Shown here one piece after another: positions 1 through 8,195 of a stretch of DNA of 64,000 bases. Every line of letters starts with the position of its first letter. Position 1 is the stretch's first letter. Source of the stretch: Paludisphaera soli (GTDB taxonomy: Bacteria > Planctomycetota > Planctomycetia > Isosphaerales > Isosphaeraceae); the NCBI RefSeq assembly GCF_011064595.1, contig NZ_JAALJI010000027.1, positions 45,163-109,162 of the forward strand, written 5' to 3'. Made by a program: the position numbers and the translations under genes. The notes beneath the pieces were generated by a model. It worked only from the letters and a program-made list of their open reading frames with translations. It made no database searches and was not told where the DNA came from.

Positions 1-629
1 TTTCCGGCCAGGACCCGGCGGTATTCCGACGCCGTGAGGCCGTTGGGATGCCGGCGGCAGACGTGGACCGTCTCGCCCCCCGTCCGGTAGCAGTGCTCCA
101 TCCAGTGCGGCTTCCCGGCCCCTCGACGGAGGGGCTCGTTGCGGAGGACGAGCGACTCGTCCACGCGAAGCTCCGGCGCGGGGAGGAAGAACCACTCCCC
201 CTGGCGGCGGTAGGCCGCGTTCTTGCGACGGTTGCGGGCCTCGGCCCGGAGCCCCCGCCGGCCCTGGGCGATCCGGACCTCGTCGGGCTTGAGCGCCTCC
301 TTCGCCTGGCGGACGGTCCCCACCGGCGCGGCCTCGGGGATGGCGGCGACGAACCAGTGCCGCTCGTCGTGGCCGCAGAGGAACTTCTGCTTCTCGCCGC
401 CGTCCCGCACCAGCAGGAGCAGGTGGCGGTCGGCGGGCTGGACGTCGAGCACGGCGACCTCGGGGTCGACCTCCGACCGGACCGTCGCCTCGAAATACTC
501 CCCGTCCCGGTCCTCCCGGATGTCGAGCGACAGGACGCCCCCGCCGCCCCGGGTCCGTGCCGAAGGCCCGCCCACCTTCAACCGGGCGCCGATGCGCGCG
601 AACTTGTCGAGCAGGTTCGATTCATTCAT
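1..629 (-). CDS. Hypothetical protein, truncated by the window edge
   Basis: A minus-strand frame opens at ATG 629 and runs off the left edge, giving at least 209 residues. The start is well supported by an AAGGAGG Shine-Dalgarno motif about 7 nt upstream. The protein begins MNESNLLDKFARIGARLKV and is soluble and charged, with no signal peptide or membrane segment. A middle stretch of alternating hydrophobic and acidic residues (LDVQPADRHLLLLVRDGGEK) looks like a small beta-rich fold. A motif FLCGHDERHWFVAAIPE follows near residue 85, then a basic stretch rich in Arg and Lys around residue 130. I do not recognise the family, and no function is proposed. High third-position GC supports coding. 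Confidence 0.6.
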   Translation of the reverse strand, partial: MNESNLLDKFARIGARLKVGGPSARTRGGGGVLSLDIREDRDGEYFEATVRSEVDPEVAVLDVQPADRHLLLLVRDGGEKQKFLCGHDERHWFVAAIPEAAPVGTVRQAKEALKPDEVRIAQGRRGLRAEARNRRKNAAYRRQGEWFFLPAPELRVDESLVLRNEPLRRGAGKPHWMEHCYRTGGETVHVCRRHPNGLTASEYRRVLAG

Positions 630-709
630 CTTGATGCCTCCTTGACGTGGGAGACATCCGGAGCCGGCGAATGGTTCGCGGTCGGATCGGGGCGATCGCC
701 GAGGCGGCG

Positions 710-3037
710 TCAGGTCCTCGGCCGAAACGCGGCCGAGAGCAGGTAGTAGGCGACGGCCACCAGCAGGAGCCGGTCGAAGCCCAGGACCAGGGAGAGGTTC
801 TCGCTGAGGCCGCCGAGGATCACGCCGGCGACGTTCGATCCGAAGTCGATGTCGGGCCGCTGGCTGTCGCGGAAGGCCGTGGCGAAGATCACGCCGGCGA
901 AGAAGACCGGCAGGAAGACCACCAGGCACGACGCGATCGTCCGGGTCGCGACCGGCAGGGCCAGGAACGTCGCCATCGGCACCATGGCGTTCACCAGGAG
1001 CGCCGCGACGAGCAGCGCGTAATACGGCGCGAGCCGCTTCGGCCGGACGGTCAGGACGTAGAGGTTGCTCGCCAGGATCATCACCAGGATCGCGGCGAAG
1101 ACCACCGAGTTCACGACCCAGGTCGCGCCGAAGAGCAACGCCATGTGGACGACGGCCTTGGTCTCCAGCAGCATGAACCCCGCGCCCAGGAAGAACATCA
1201 GGCCGTTGGGGCGGGCGCGTCGCACCGGGGCCATAACCGCCAGCAGGGCCAGCGAGAGCGTCCCCACCACCGCCGCCCCTCGCCACGTCAGCGCGGGGAT
1301 CGTGGCCGTGCGCAGGTAGAGGAACGGCCAGTCGTCGCTGGGGGTCAGTTCCCCGGGCGTCGTCTCGACCCGCGCCGGGCCGATCCGGTGGAACGGCGGC
1401 GCGCCGGGGATGAGGGGCGGGGCGGCCGCGTAGCCGTCGAGGCCCGCGTTGATGCGGGGCTGGGGGCTGATCCAGAACGCGCGGTCCTTCGCCAGGCGGT
1501 CGCGGATCGCCTTGACCGTCGCCGAGTCGGGGTCGCCGGCGATCAGGAAGGTGATGTGGTCGCGCTGGTCGTCCTCGGGCGTGATCGTCTCCTGGAAGGG
1601 GAGCGAGAAGACCAGGGGAGGGGCCCCGAAGACCTTCTCGGCCAGGCCCGCGAGGCGGCTCACCACCCAACCTCGGCGGTAGTAGTTGTACATGACGAAG
1701 ACGCCGCCGGGCTTGAGCTTGGACTTCACGTCGCGGAACGCCTGCTCGGTGAACAGGAAGCTCTCCAGCCGGACGCTGGAGTAGCCCGAGTGCAGGGCCA
1801 GCGAGTCGACCACGGCGTAGGAGATCAGGTCGTACTTCCGCTCGGTCCGGCGGACGAAGCTGCGGCCGTCGTCCAGGTGGATCGTCACGCGCGGGTCCGA
1901 ATACGGCCGATCCGGGTGATGCAGCCGACCCAGGCCGTTGATGACCGGGTCGATCTCCACCGCGTCGACGTGCGAGGCCCCCTGCGCCAGCGCCGCGGCG
2001 ACGTCGTTGCCCGAGCCGGCGCCGACGATCAGGACGTCCTCGAACGGCTTGCCGCCGGCGTCGCGGTTCATCAGGTGGGGGAGCATGTAGGCCGGGCCCC
2101 CCAGGCCCATCGGCAGCATCCCCTGGAAGCCCAGGTTGTTCACGTCGATCGATTTATAGCGCGGCTTGTATTTCACCTGATAATACGGCGACCACGTCAC
2201 CTCGGTCTCCACCCCCTGCATGTCGCGGGGCCAGTCGGCCAGCCAGACCGTCCCGAGCGCCGCCGCGGCCAGGACGAGCTGCGTCTTCCGCCATCGCTTC
2301 GTGAACGTCCAGGCGATCGCCATCGCCACGGCGAACCAGGCCACGGCCGGCGCCCTCAGATACGAGAGGAGCCCGAAGCTGACGATCCCGGCCAGGCTCC
2401 CCAGGATGTCGACCGTGTACGCGACCACGCGGTCGCCGATCGCGTCCAGCCGACGGCCCAACTCCTGCCCCGGCCCGGTGAACATCAGGGCGATCAGCAG
2501 GAAGAAGAGCCCGGCCACGGCCTCCATGGGAACCACGAACCGCGAGGGGTCCTTGATCCGCGCGTCGGTGCCGAAGTAGATGAGCTGCGGCGACTGCTGG
2601 TCCCCCACGTCGACCATCACCTGGCTGAAGTGGCCGTAGGCCCAGAGCGTCCCCACCGCCGCGGCCGTCGCCGCCAGGGTCAGCGGGATCAGGGCGTCCA
2701 TCAGCCGGACCTTCCGGCTCGCCGCCAGGCAGCCGACCGAGATCCCCAGGAACGACGCCATCAGGACGATGTTCGTGAAGAACGTCAGGAAGACGACCGA
2801 GCTGCCGAACCAGCGGATGCAGGCCAGCTCCAGGAACAGGACGAGGAAGCTGATCGCGAAAAGCTCGGCGATCGCGCGCCGGGAGCGGCCCTCGCCCTCG
2901 ACGGGGACGGGAGCCGAAGATGTGGGGCTGGACACGGATCCTCCGCCCGGCGTCCCCGGGCTCGTCGCGGCTGGAATCGCCGAGGCGCCCGCCCCGACCG
3001 AAGGTTGAATTCCAGCCGATCGACGCCCCCGGATCAA
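710..3037 (-). CDS. Spermidine synthase-like methyltransferase-fold domain fused to multi-pass membrane domain
   Basis: The protein has 775 residues. After a low-complexity N-terminus (1-55) come several hydrophobic helices (about 58-330), then a Rossmann-type domain. That domain shows VLIVGAGSGNDVAAALAQG, the SAM/decarboxy-SAM binding loop, then VDAVEIDPVI, and an acidic LDDGRSFVRR stretch, as in spermidine synthases. More membrane helices follow near the C-terminus (about 575-770). This is the membrane-fused 'spermidine synthase-like' architecture known from many bacteria; the family usually has no proven polyamine activity, so substrate is not inferred. The true start could be a later codon, because the first 55 residues are Pro/Gly/Ala rich. 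It sits 80 bp downstream of the edge gene on the same strand. Confidence 0.75.
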   Translation of the reverse strand: MIRGRRSAGIQPSVGAGASAIPAATSPGTPGGGSVSSPTSSAPVPVEGEGRSRRAIAELFAISFLVLFLELACIRWFGSSVVFLTFFTNIVLMASFLGISVGCLAASRKVRLMDALIPLTLAATAAAVGTLWAYGHFSQVMVDVGDQQSPQLIYFGTDARIKDPSRFVVPMEAVAGLFFLLIALMFTGPGQELGRRLDAIGDRVVAYTVDILGSLAGIVSFGLLSYLRAPAVAWFAVAMAIAWTFTKRWRKTQLVLAAAALGTVWLADWPRDMQGVETEVTWSPYYQVKYKPRYKSIDVNNLGFQGMLPMGLGGPAYMLPHLMNRDAGGKPFEDVLIVGAGSGNDVAAALAQGASHVDAVEIDPVINGLGRLHHPDRPYSDPRVTIHLDDGRSFVRRTERKYDLISYAVVDSLALHSGYSSVRLESFLFTEQAFRDVKSKLKPGGVFVMYNYYRRGWVVSRLAGLAEKVFGAPPLVFSLPFQETITPEDDQRDHITFLIAGDPDSATVKAIRDRLAKDRAFWISPQPRINAGLDGYAAAPPLIPGAPPFHRIGPARVETTPGELTPSDDWPFLYLRTATIPALTWRGAAVVGTLSLALLAVMAPVRRARPNGLMFFLGAGFMLLETKAVVHMALLFGATWVVNSVVFAAILVMILASNLYVLTVRPKRLAPYYALLVAALLVNAMVPMATFLALPVATRTIASCLVVFLPVFFAGVIFATAFRDSQRPDIDFGSNVAGVILGGLSENLSLVLGFDRLLLVAVAYYLLSAAFRPRT

Positions 3038-3178
3038 GCCCCCGGAGGGGGTGCCGGCCCCGATCGCCCGCTCGGCTTCCGCCGCGATCCGGCGTTCGCG
3101 GGACGCCTCGACCTCGGGGCGATCGGTTCGGCAAGCACTCGGGCCCTGTGTGAGGGTCGGGGTGGGGCCCGTCGACGC

Positions 3179-4198
3179 TCAGGCGGCGAGGGAGCGACGC
3201 CGATCCCTTCGCCGAGAAAGGCCCGCCAACCCCGCCAGTCCCGCCAGGCCGAGGGCGGCCGACACCAGGCCGGCCGGCTCGGGCACGGCGGCAACGCGGA
3301 ACCCGGACGCGAAGCTGACCTGATCGCTCACCGACCGGCCGTCCGCCAGGCGGACGTCGGTCAGACGGATGGTGCTGCCGAAGTCGGCGAGCCCGGAGCC
3401 GCCGGCGTAGCTGTAGGTCGAGGCGACGGCGAAGATGTTGAGCCGATGGGCCCCGAGCGACGCCATGTAAGGGACCTGCACGATGGTCTCCCATGAGACC
3501 GAGACGAAGTCCGGTCCGGACTCGTGGATCACGAAATCGTCGAGGCGCCAGGGGTCGAGGCGCGTGGTGCGGCCGAGCACCCATCCCCCATCCTCCTCGA
3601 CGAGGTCGGTCGAGTCATACCTCGCGAGGGAGGCGACGGCGAAGCGCGTGATCGGGATGCTCGCCGAATTGCCGAAGGGATCGGTCTCATAGACGCCGGA
3701 ATCCTCGTTTCCGTGGAGGCGGCCGATTTGCATGACGGAACGGGCCGACGAGCGCCACGGCTCGCCGGGGCTGGTTCGAATGACGCCGTCCACGCGGAGG
3801 ACGAGGTAGAGGTCGTCTCGCGCGGTGCCCGCCGCCGGGTCCAGGGTGATGTCGTCGACCCACTGCCCGAAGGCCATGCTGCTCGCCTCGGGGGCTCCCG
3901 CCGTGGCCGTGGAGGTCGAGGTATTCAGGTGGATGCCACCGCCCGACCCCAGGTTCACCGTCGCGGACGATCCGGCCCGGACCTTGAAGTCCACCGCTTC
4001 GCCGCCGATCTGGTCCGAGGCGGAGGCCCAGCCCGATCCCGTGTCGCCGACCACGAACTTCGGGTGCTGCCCGTTATCGTAAATGCCGTCCCCGTAGGCC
4101 CAGGCGCTGGCGTGGAGTTCGCCCGCATGGGCGGCGGAGGCGGCGACGAGGCCTAGTGTGACGGCGAACGAGCCTGCTCTGAGAACGGATCGGTGCAT
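3179..4198 (-). CDS. PEP-CTERM sorting domain protein
   Basis: This is a 339-residue secreted protein. A signal peptide (residues 1-25, ending ASAAHA) precedes a beta-rich body of unknown type. The C-terminus reads VPEPAGLVSAALGLAGLAGL followed by SRRRDRRRS. That is the PEP-CTERM tripartite signal: a VPEP motif, a hydrophobic helix and an Arg-rich end, recognised by exosortase in EPS-producing bacteria (family knowledge). No exosortase gene is visible in the window. The gene is divergent from the LuxR-type regulator at 4354 with a 155-bp shared upstream region. The body has Ser/Thr/Gly-rich repeats such as SGGGIHLNTSTSTATAG. Its function beyond surface or matrix localisation is unknown. Confidence 0.8.
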   Translation of the reverse strand: MHRSVLRAGSFAVTLGLVAASAAHAGELHASAWAYGDGIYDNGQHPKFVVGDTGSGWASASDQIGGEAVDFKVRAGSSATVNLGSGGGIHLNTSTSTATAGAPEASSMAFGQWVDDITLDPAAGTARDDLYLVLRVDGVIRTSPGEPWRSSARSVMQIGRLHGNEDSGVYETDPFGNSASIPITRFAVASLARYDSTDLVEEDGGWVLGRTTRLDPWRLDDFVIHESGPDFVSVSWETIVQVPYMASLGAHRLNIFAVASTYSYAGGSGLADFGSTIRLTDVRLADGRSVSDQVSFASGFRVAAVPEPAGLVSAALGLAGLAGLAGLSRRRDRRRSLAA

Positions 4199-4353
4199 AA
4201 CCTACCTCTTGGTTTGGGTGCCTGCCCCTCTCGGTGCCGGATCTCGCGATCCACGGCCGAATCCGGGAGAACGGGATCCTAGTGTGTATGCAAGGATGGC
4301 CGCACTCCCTAGAGTTGGGGGGTCGATGAAGATTCCCCATCTCGGAGCTCGCC

Positions 4354-5181
4354 ATGGCCGACTCGGCGCGATTGAGGGTCGAGGACACACGGGCGGTGGT
4401 CCGTCTGGTCGGGGAGTGCCGCGATCTCGGGGACGATCGGCTGGCCTGGAGGGGCCGGCTGACCGAAGGGATCGCGAAGATGATCGACGCCGACCTCGTC
4501 TTCTCGGGAGAGGTGGCGGGCTGCGTGGCCTTACGCCCCCGCGGCCTGGGGTCCGTGGAGTGGGGCTGGGAGAACGGATTCGACCGCGAGTTCTTCGGGC
4601 GGCAGACGGCGATCATGCTGGAGGACCCGGGCTACTACCCGACGATGAACCTGTACTTCGCCCGCTTCGCGAGCGACGACGGAGTCTGCCTCTCGCGGAG
4701 GCAGTTGCTGAAGGACCGGGCCTGGTATGCGTCGGACGATTATCAGCGGGTCCATCGGGGCCTGGGCATCGACCACATGCTCTGGTGCTTCAGCGAGCTG
4801 AAGAGGTCGGCGGCCTCCGATGTGAGCGCCGGGGTGGTCGTGAACCGGGCGAGGGGCCGCCGCGACTTCAAGGCGCGCGAGCGGCTGCTGGTGCGCGAGA
4901 CGCACGCGGCGGTGGCCCGGCACATCGGCGGGGCGCTCGCGGGCCACGAGGACGTCTCGGCTCGCGCGTTGCCCCCGAGGGCTCGGCAGGTCCTGGCCTG
5001 CCTCCTCCAGGGGGACACCGACAAGCAGGTCGCGGCCAGGCTGCGGCTGAGCGTCCTGACGGTGAACAGCTACACGAAGGCCGTCTATCGCCACTTCGGC
5101 GTGAGGGGCCGGGCCGAGCTGATGGCCCGCTGGATCCGCCGCGGCTGGGGAGCCGGCTTCTCCTGGGACGAAGAACCCTAG
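4354..5181 (+). CDS. LuxR-family transcriptional regulator
   Basis: The protein has 275 residues. The C-terminal 60-65 residues (about 205-270) form a LuxR/GerE-type helix-turn-helix: LPPRARQVLACLLQG, then DKQVAARLRLSVLTVNSYTK and a YRHFGVRGRAEL tail. The N-terminal 200 residues have no receiver Asp pattern and no obvious autoinducer-domain signature that I can confirm, so the sensed signal is unknown. The start ATG is preceded by GGAG about 8 nt upstream. It is divergent from the PEP-CTERM gene and may control it, but this is inference from position only. No membrane segment is present, so it is cytoplasmic. Confidence 0.8.
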   Translation: MADSARLRVEDTRAVVRLVGECRDLGDDRLAWRGRLTEGIAKMIDADLVFSGEVAGCVALRPRGLGSVEWGWENGFDREFFGRQTAIMLEDPGYYPTMNLYFARFASDDGVCLSRRQLLKDRAWYASDDYQRVHRGLGIDHMLWCFSELKRSAASDVSAGVVVNRARGRRDFKARERLLVRETHAAVARHIGGALAGHEDVSARALPPRARQVLACLLQGDTDKQVAARLRLSVLTVNSYTKAVYRHFGVRGRAELMARWIRRGWGAGFSWDEEP

Positions 5182-5448
5182 GCGGCCGGGGGTCGACGCC
5201 CTGTAGCTCGACCAAGCGGTCGGCGATCGTCCGGACGGATGGCCCGGCCTTTGGGAGCCGGGGGGCAAGCCTGGCCGTCCGGATCGGCATGCCGCCGCGT
5301 CGATCGGGATGATCTACTCCTCGTCGTCGTCGGCCCCGTGACGGCTCGTCGGTCAGTCCTCGGTCGTCACCCGCCGACGCCTCGCCATGTCACGCCTCCC
5401 GGCGAACCAGGACGGCGACCAGCCGCCGGGATTCGTCGCGTCCGCCCC

Positions 5449-6090
5449 CTAGGCTTCCAGGGACGCCGCGCCCCCGCCTCGGCGGGCTCGGTAGTTCTCG
5501 ATCTCCCGGCGGTTGGCGGCGGCGGTCGCGCGGATCGCGAGGATCGTCAGGGCCGCCCCGCGGGTGCCGACCGGGACGGCGAAGGCCACGAAGACCGAGC
5601 GGAGCCCCTGGGACGACGCCTGGCCGGCCCAGGCCGTCATGTTCATCAGGCCGAGCATGAGGATCATGAAGGCCGCGACCCCGACCCCGCGCGCGTTCCC
5701 GGCGAGGGTCAGGAGCCAAGTCAACGCCAGCACGAGCATCAGGCCGTAAACGCAGGCGATCCCCAGGGCGAGGTCCAGCCGATGCGCGAACAAGGGCGCC
5801 AACTCTCGGCCCTGGAGCATCGCGATCAGGAAGATCGGCGCGACGAGCCGGCCCCCGGAGGCCCCCCCAGGTTCCGGATTGATCGCGAGCCACGCGAGCA
5901 ACGGCCCCACGATCAGGTACGCCGACATCGCGACCGCGACGATCGCCAGCACGAGGCCGTCGGGGATCCATGAGGCGAGGCATCCCTCGATCCAGGCGTC
6001 CAGGAGCCCGTGCGCCCCGATCCCGATCGTGGCGAAGATCCCGAACAGCATGAAAGCCCGGCGTGGGATGGGGGCGGCCTTCTCGGACAT
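5449..6090 (-). CDS. Small multi-pass membrane protein of unknown function
   Basis: The 213-residue protein has five to six hydrophobic helices, for example AFMLFGIFATIGIGAHGLL (about 12-30), LVLAIVAVAMSAYLIVGPLL (about 46-65) and LMLVLALTWLLTLAG (about 135-150). The C-terminus is cytoplasmic-looking and Arg-rich. No catalytic motif was seen and I do not recognise the family. It lies alone, 267 bp downstream of the LuxR gene on the opposite strand, so the two are convergent. The region 5182-5448 between them contains no gene I can support. The start ATG 6090 has no strong Shine-Dalgarno but is the only start that includes the first helix. Confidence 0.6.
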   Translation of the reverse strand: MSEKAAPIPRRAFMLFGIFATIGIGAHGLLDAWIEGCLASWIPDGLVLAIVAVAMSAYLIVGPLLAWLAINPEPGGASGGRLVAPIFLIAMLQGRELAPLFAHRLDLALGIACVYGLMLVLALTWLLTLAGNARGVGVAAFMILMLGLMNMTAWAGQASSQGLRSVFVAFAVPVGTRGAALTILAIRATAAANRREIENYRARRGGGAASLEA

Positions 6091-6209
6091 CGGGAACCTC
6101 CTCGTCGATCGCGTCCGGTTCAGCGGCCCGACGCGTCGGGGCTATTCGGGGCCTCCACGATATCGCGGATCCCCGCCTCGATCGAACGGAAAAGCCGAGT
6201 CGCAACAGG

Positions 6210-6376
6210 TCCCCTTGCCGGGCGGCGGGCGAACCTGACAGGCTATTGGGACGTCGGAACGTCGGTGGCTTCGAGGACTCGTCCGCGGCAGGGATGCATG
6301 GATCGTCTTCAGAGGGGCCTGCTGCGGCAGGGGATGCGGCTGGAGCTGGGGCCGATGCTGCGGCTGGGGGGGCCGG
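6210..6376. repeat. Left direct repeat of the MATE gene promoter and 5' end (cassette A)
   Basis: This stretch matches 8029-8195 in the same orientation. From GGACTCGTCCGCGG onward (about 100 bp) I count only three mismatches; the upstream 60 bp is more diverged. It covers the region upstream of the MATE exporter and its first codons. Homology stops abruptly after GGGGCCGG, at about codon 26. The two copies bracket about 1.65 kb holding two genes. See the finding on cassette A. Confidence 0.85.
6298..6376 (+). pseudogene. Orphan 5' fragment of the MATE efflux gene
   Basis: ATG 6298 begins a reading frame whose first 26 codons, MDRLQRGLLRQGMRLELGPM onward, match the intact MATE transporter at 8118. 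After GPM LRLGG the match ends. The frame stays open and runs without a stop into the hypothetical gene that follows, ending at 7530. Expression from this copied start would give a 410-residue chimera. The fragment has no transporter function. It marks the left border of an insertion or duplication. Confidence 0.75.
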
Positions 6377-6483
6377 GCCCTCCCGCCCCGCCGTCGTGTC
6401 GACCTATCATTGCAGCTGTGCTCCGGTCACAGTGGCATATCGGCCGCTCGGAGAGGGAGGAAGAGTCTTGGAGGAGGCTGGAT

Positions 6484-7530
6484 TTGCCTACTGACATCGT
6501 CCGGCGAAGCTCGTCCGTCCTGCGAACCACCAAGGCCAAGGACCTCTTCCGAGCGGTCGCCAAGGCTCTCGGCAAGGCCGAATACATGGGTGCGTACGGG
6601 GTCGAGACGATGGCCATGCACCGCATCCTGCGCGACGCGCCGCCGGGATACGGCGACCTCGGTCCTTACCGACGGGTCCGCCAGGTGCACACGACCCGCG
6701 ACTTCGGGGGCGACCCGAAGGCGCGAGTTCCGTTCGTCGACGCCTGCATCCGGCTGGGGTCGGAGAGGACCCGCATGCTCGTCCGCACGCGGGGCGTCGA
6801 GCGGGGTACCGAAGGCGAGCCCGACCTGACGGTGACGGCCGGCTGGGCCACGCTCGACCACACGGCCGGCCCGCTGGGGGTGGCGACGGCCGCGCCCATG
6901 TGCGAGGTCGATATCGACGAGAGATCCCCCGGCTACCTCGACAGGGCCTATCGCCGCGACCTGTTCGCGGCGGCCGCCGAGGCGATGGGGCATCCCGACG
7001 CCCTGAGGCTGGAGCTGGCCGACGGGTCGCTGACGGTCTCAGCGGCGGAAGGCTGGCGCGTCCTGCTCGATCGGGCCGACCTCGGGGACCGCAACCCCTG
7101 CGGGGTCTGCCTCTTCGGCTTCGAGGACGTCCGCGCCGCCATGACGGCCGGCGATCGCGTCGTCGACCGACTGTTCAAGAAGGTGCGCCGGAGCAGCCTG
7201 ACGGTCGTCACCTCGGAGGAGGAGGTCTACGAGTCGCTCCGCGGCGCGCTCGGCGAGCTGGCCGAGGGGTGGGAGGTCACCGTGGTCGGCAACCTGACGG
7301 AGGAGGCGGCCGCGGTGCTCGCCGGCCGCGACCCGGGCCAAGGTGCCTCGCCCTCCCGCCTGCCGGCCCTGGTCTGGGCCAAGGAAGGGGCCGGCGCGGG
7401 ATTCGTCGTCGGCGAGTTGGTTGCGGTCGAGAGGGGATACGCCTTGGAGTTGGCGTCGCAGGATCTCCCGCCCGAGCGGCTGGACGCCGCCATCAAGGCC
7501 GTCGAGGCGACGCCCGCCAAGAAATCTTAA
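6484..7530 (+). CDS. Hypothetical protein carried by cassette A
   Basis: Using TTG 6484, preceded by GAGGAGG about 6 nt upstream, the product has 348 residues. The same frame is open back to the copied MATE start at 6298, so a 410-residue form is possible. The protein is soluble with no signal peptide. It contains the pairs ECxVD-like MCEVDIDERSPGYLDRAYRR and a Cys pair in NPCGVCLFGFEDV, and an alternating helix/strand C-terminal half. I do not recognise a family. It is followed 23 bp later by a DUF6572-like gene, so the two probably form an operon. Both lie only in the interval between the duplicated MATE 5' ends, which suggests joint acquisition. Confidence 0.6.
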   Translation: MPTDIVRRSSSVLRTTKAKDLFRAVAKALGKAEYMGAYGVETMAMHRILRDAPPGYGDLGPYRRVRQVHTTRDFGGDPKARVPFVDACIRLGSERTRMLVRTRGVERGTEGEPDLTVTAGWATLDHTAGPLGVATAAPMCEVDIDERSPGYLDRAYRRDLFAAAAEAMGHPDALRLELADGSLTVSAAEGWRVLLDRADLGDRNPCGVCLFGFEDVRAAMTAGDRVVDRLFKKVRRSSLTVVTSEEEVYESLRGALGELAEGWEVTVVGNLTEEAAAVLAGRDPGQGASPSRLPALVWAKEGAGAGFVVGELVAVERGYALELASQDLPPERLDAAIKAVEATPAKKS

Positions 7531-7553
7531 CGCGGATCAAGGACCTCCGGCCC

Positions 7554-7997
7554 ATGGCACGCGCGGCCGGTAGCGAAGAGGAGACGGTCACGAGCCTGGA
7601 AGTCGCCGACTCGATCGACATGATCACTAGAGGCCAGGACGGGCGGCTCAATCTGGTCGTCGTCGATTCGGGGTTGACCGTCGACGAGGACGATCTTCGT
7701 TCGTCGCTATTGGAAAAACTTCGAGGCTACGCTCGATACTGCCAGGACGATTCGTTTTCCGATCAATACCCGGGCGTATCGATCGCCGAGGTCCAGATTC
7801 TAGACTCGAACGAGATGTCGCCCTGGATCGAGAGGGGGCTCCTCGTGGACGAGTATCTCGAAGCGACGCCGATCGTCGATTGGGACGACGCGGAGGTGCT
7901 CGCCCTCGCGCGGGCGCTGGCAAGCGCCGGGTGGCACGGGTTATCAGAACCCGTTCCACACAAGGCACTTCCGTCCAGTCGCGGTGGCGTCGAATGA
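7554..7997 (+). CDS. DUF6572-like small protein
   Basis: This is a 147-residue acidic soluble protein. Residues about 12-110 resemble the DUF6572 pattern: VADSIDMITRGQDGRLNLVV, then a leucine-rich helix (LLEKLRGYARYCQDDSFSDQ) and a beta strand ending in VQIL. The family function is not established. Small proteins of this kind are often found in accessory or toxin-immunity neighbourhoods (general knowledge, not shown here). The C-terminal 40 residues after WIERG are not part of that pattern. It follows the preceding unknown gene by 23 bp and precedes the right-hand MATE repeat. Codon use has more A/T at third positions than its neighbours (for example CGA TCG ATT in the middle), consistent with transfer. 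Confidence 0.6.
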   Translation: MARAAGSEEETVTSLEVADSIDMITRGQDGRLNLVVVDSGLTVDEDDLRSSLLEKLRGYARYCQDDSFSDQYPGVSIAEVQILDSNEMSPWIERGLLVDEYLEATPIVDWDDAEVLALARALASAGWHGLSEPVPHKALPSSRGGVE

Positions 7998-8028
7998 GGA
8001 ATCTCGGAAAAAACGCGGTTCCGCCAGC

Positions 8029-8195
8029 TCCCCTTGCCGGAAGGGCGGCGAACCTGACAGGCTGTTGCGGCGTCGAAGCGTCGGGATCGGCAGGGGACTC
8101 GTCCGCGGAAGGGATGCATGGATCGTCTTCAGAGGGGCCTGCTGCGGCAGGGGATGCGGCTGGAGCTGGGGCCGATGCTCCGGCTGGCGGGGCCG
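8029..8195. repeat. Right direct repeat of cassette A (native MATE promoter and 5' end)
   Basis: This is the partner of 6210-6376. Here the sequence runs on into the intact MATE gene, so this is taken as the resident copy. It includes the ribosome-binding region (GCGGAAGGG) and both ATGs (8114 and 8118). Confidence 0.85.

Noticed and set aside
647..3496. A 949-codon plus-strand frame opposite the spermidine synthase-like gene
   Set aside because: It is Arg/Gln/Asp/His-rich with no motif. The minus strand encodes a clear nucleotide-binding domain and membrane helices.
5353..5388. An 11-codon minus-strand ORF (MARRRRVTTED) with an upstream GGGAGG
   Set aside because: It is too short to support, with no conserved context.
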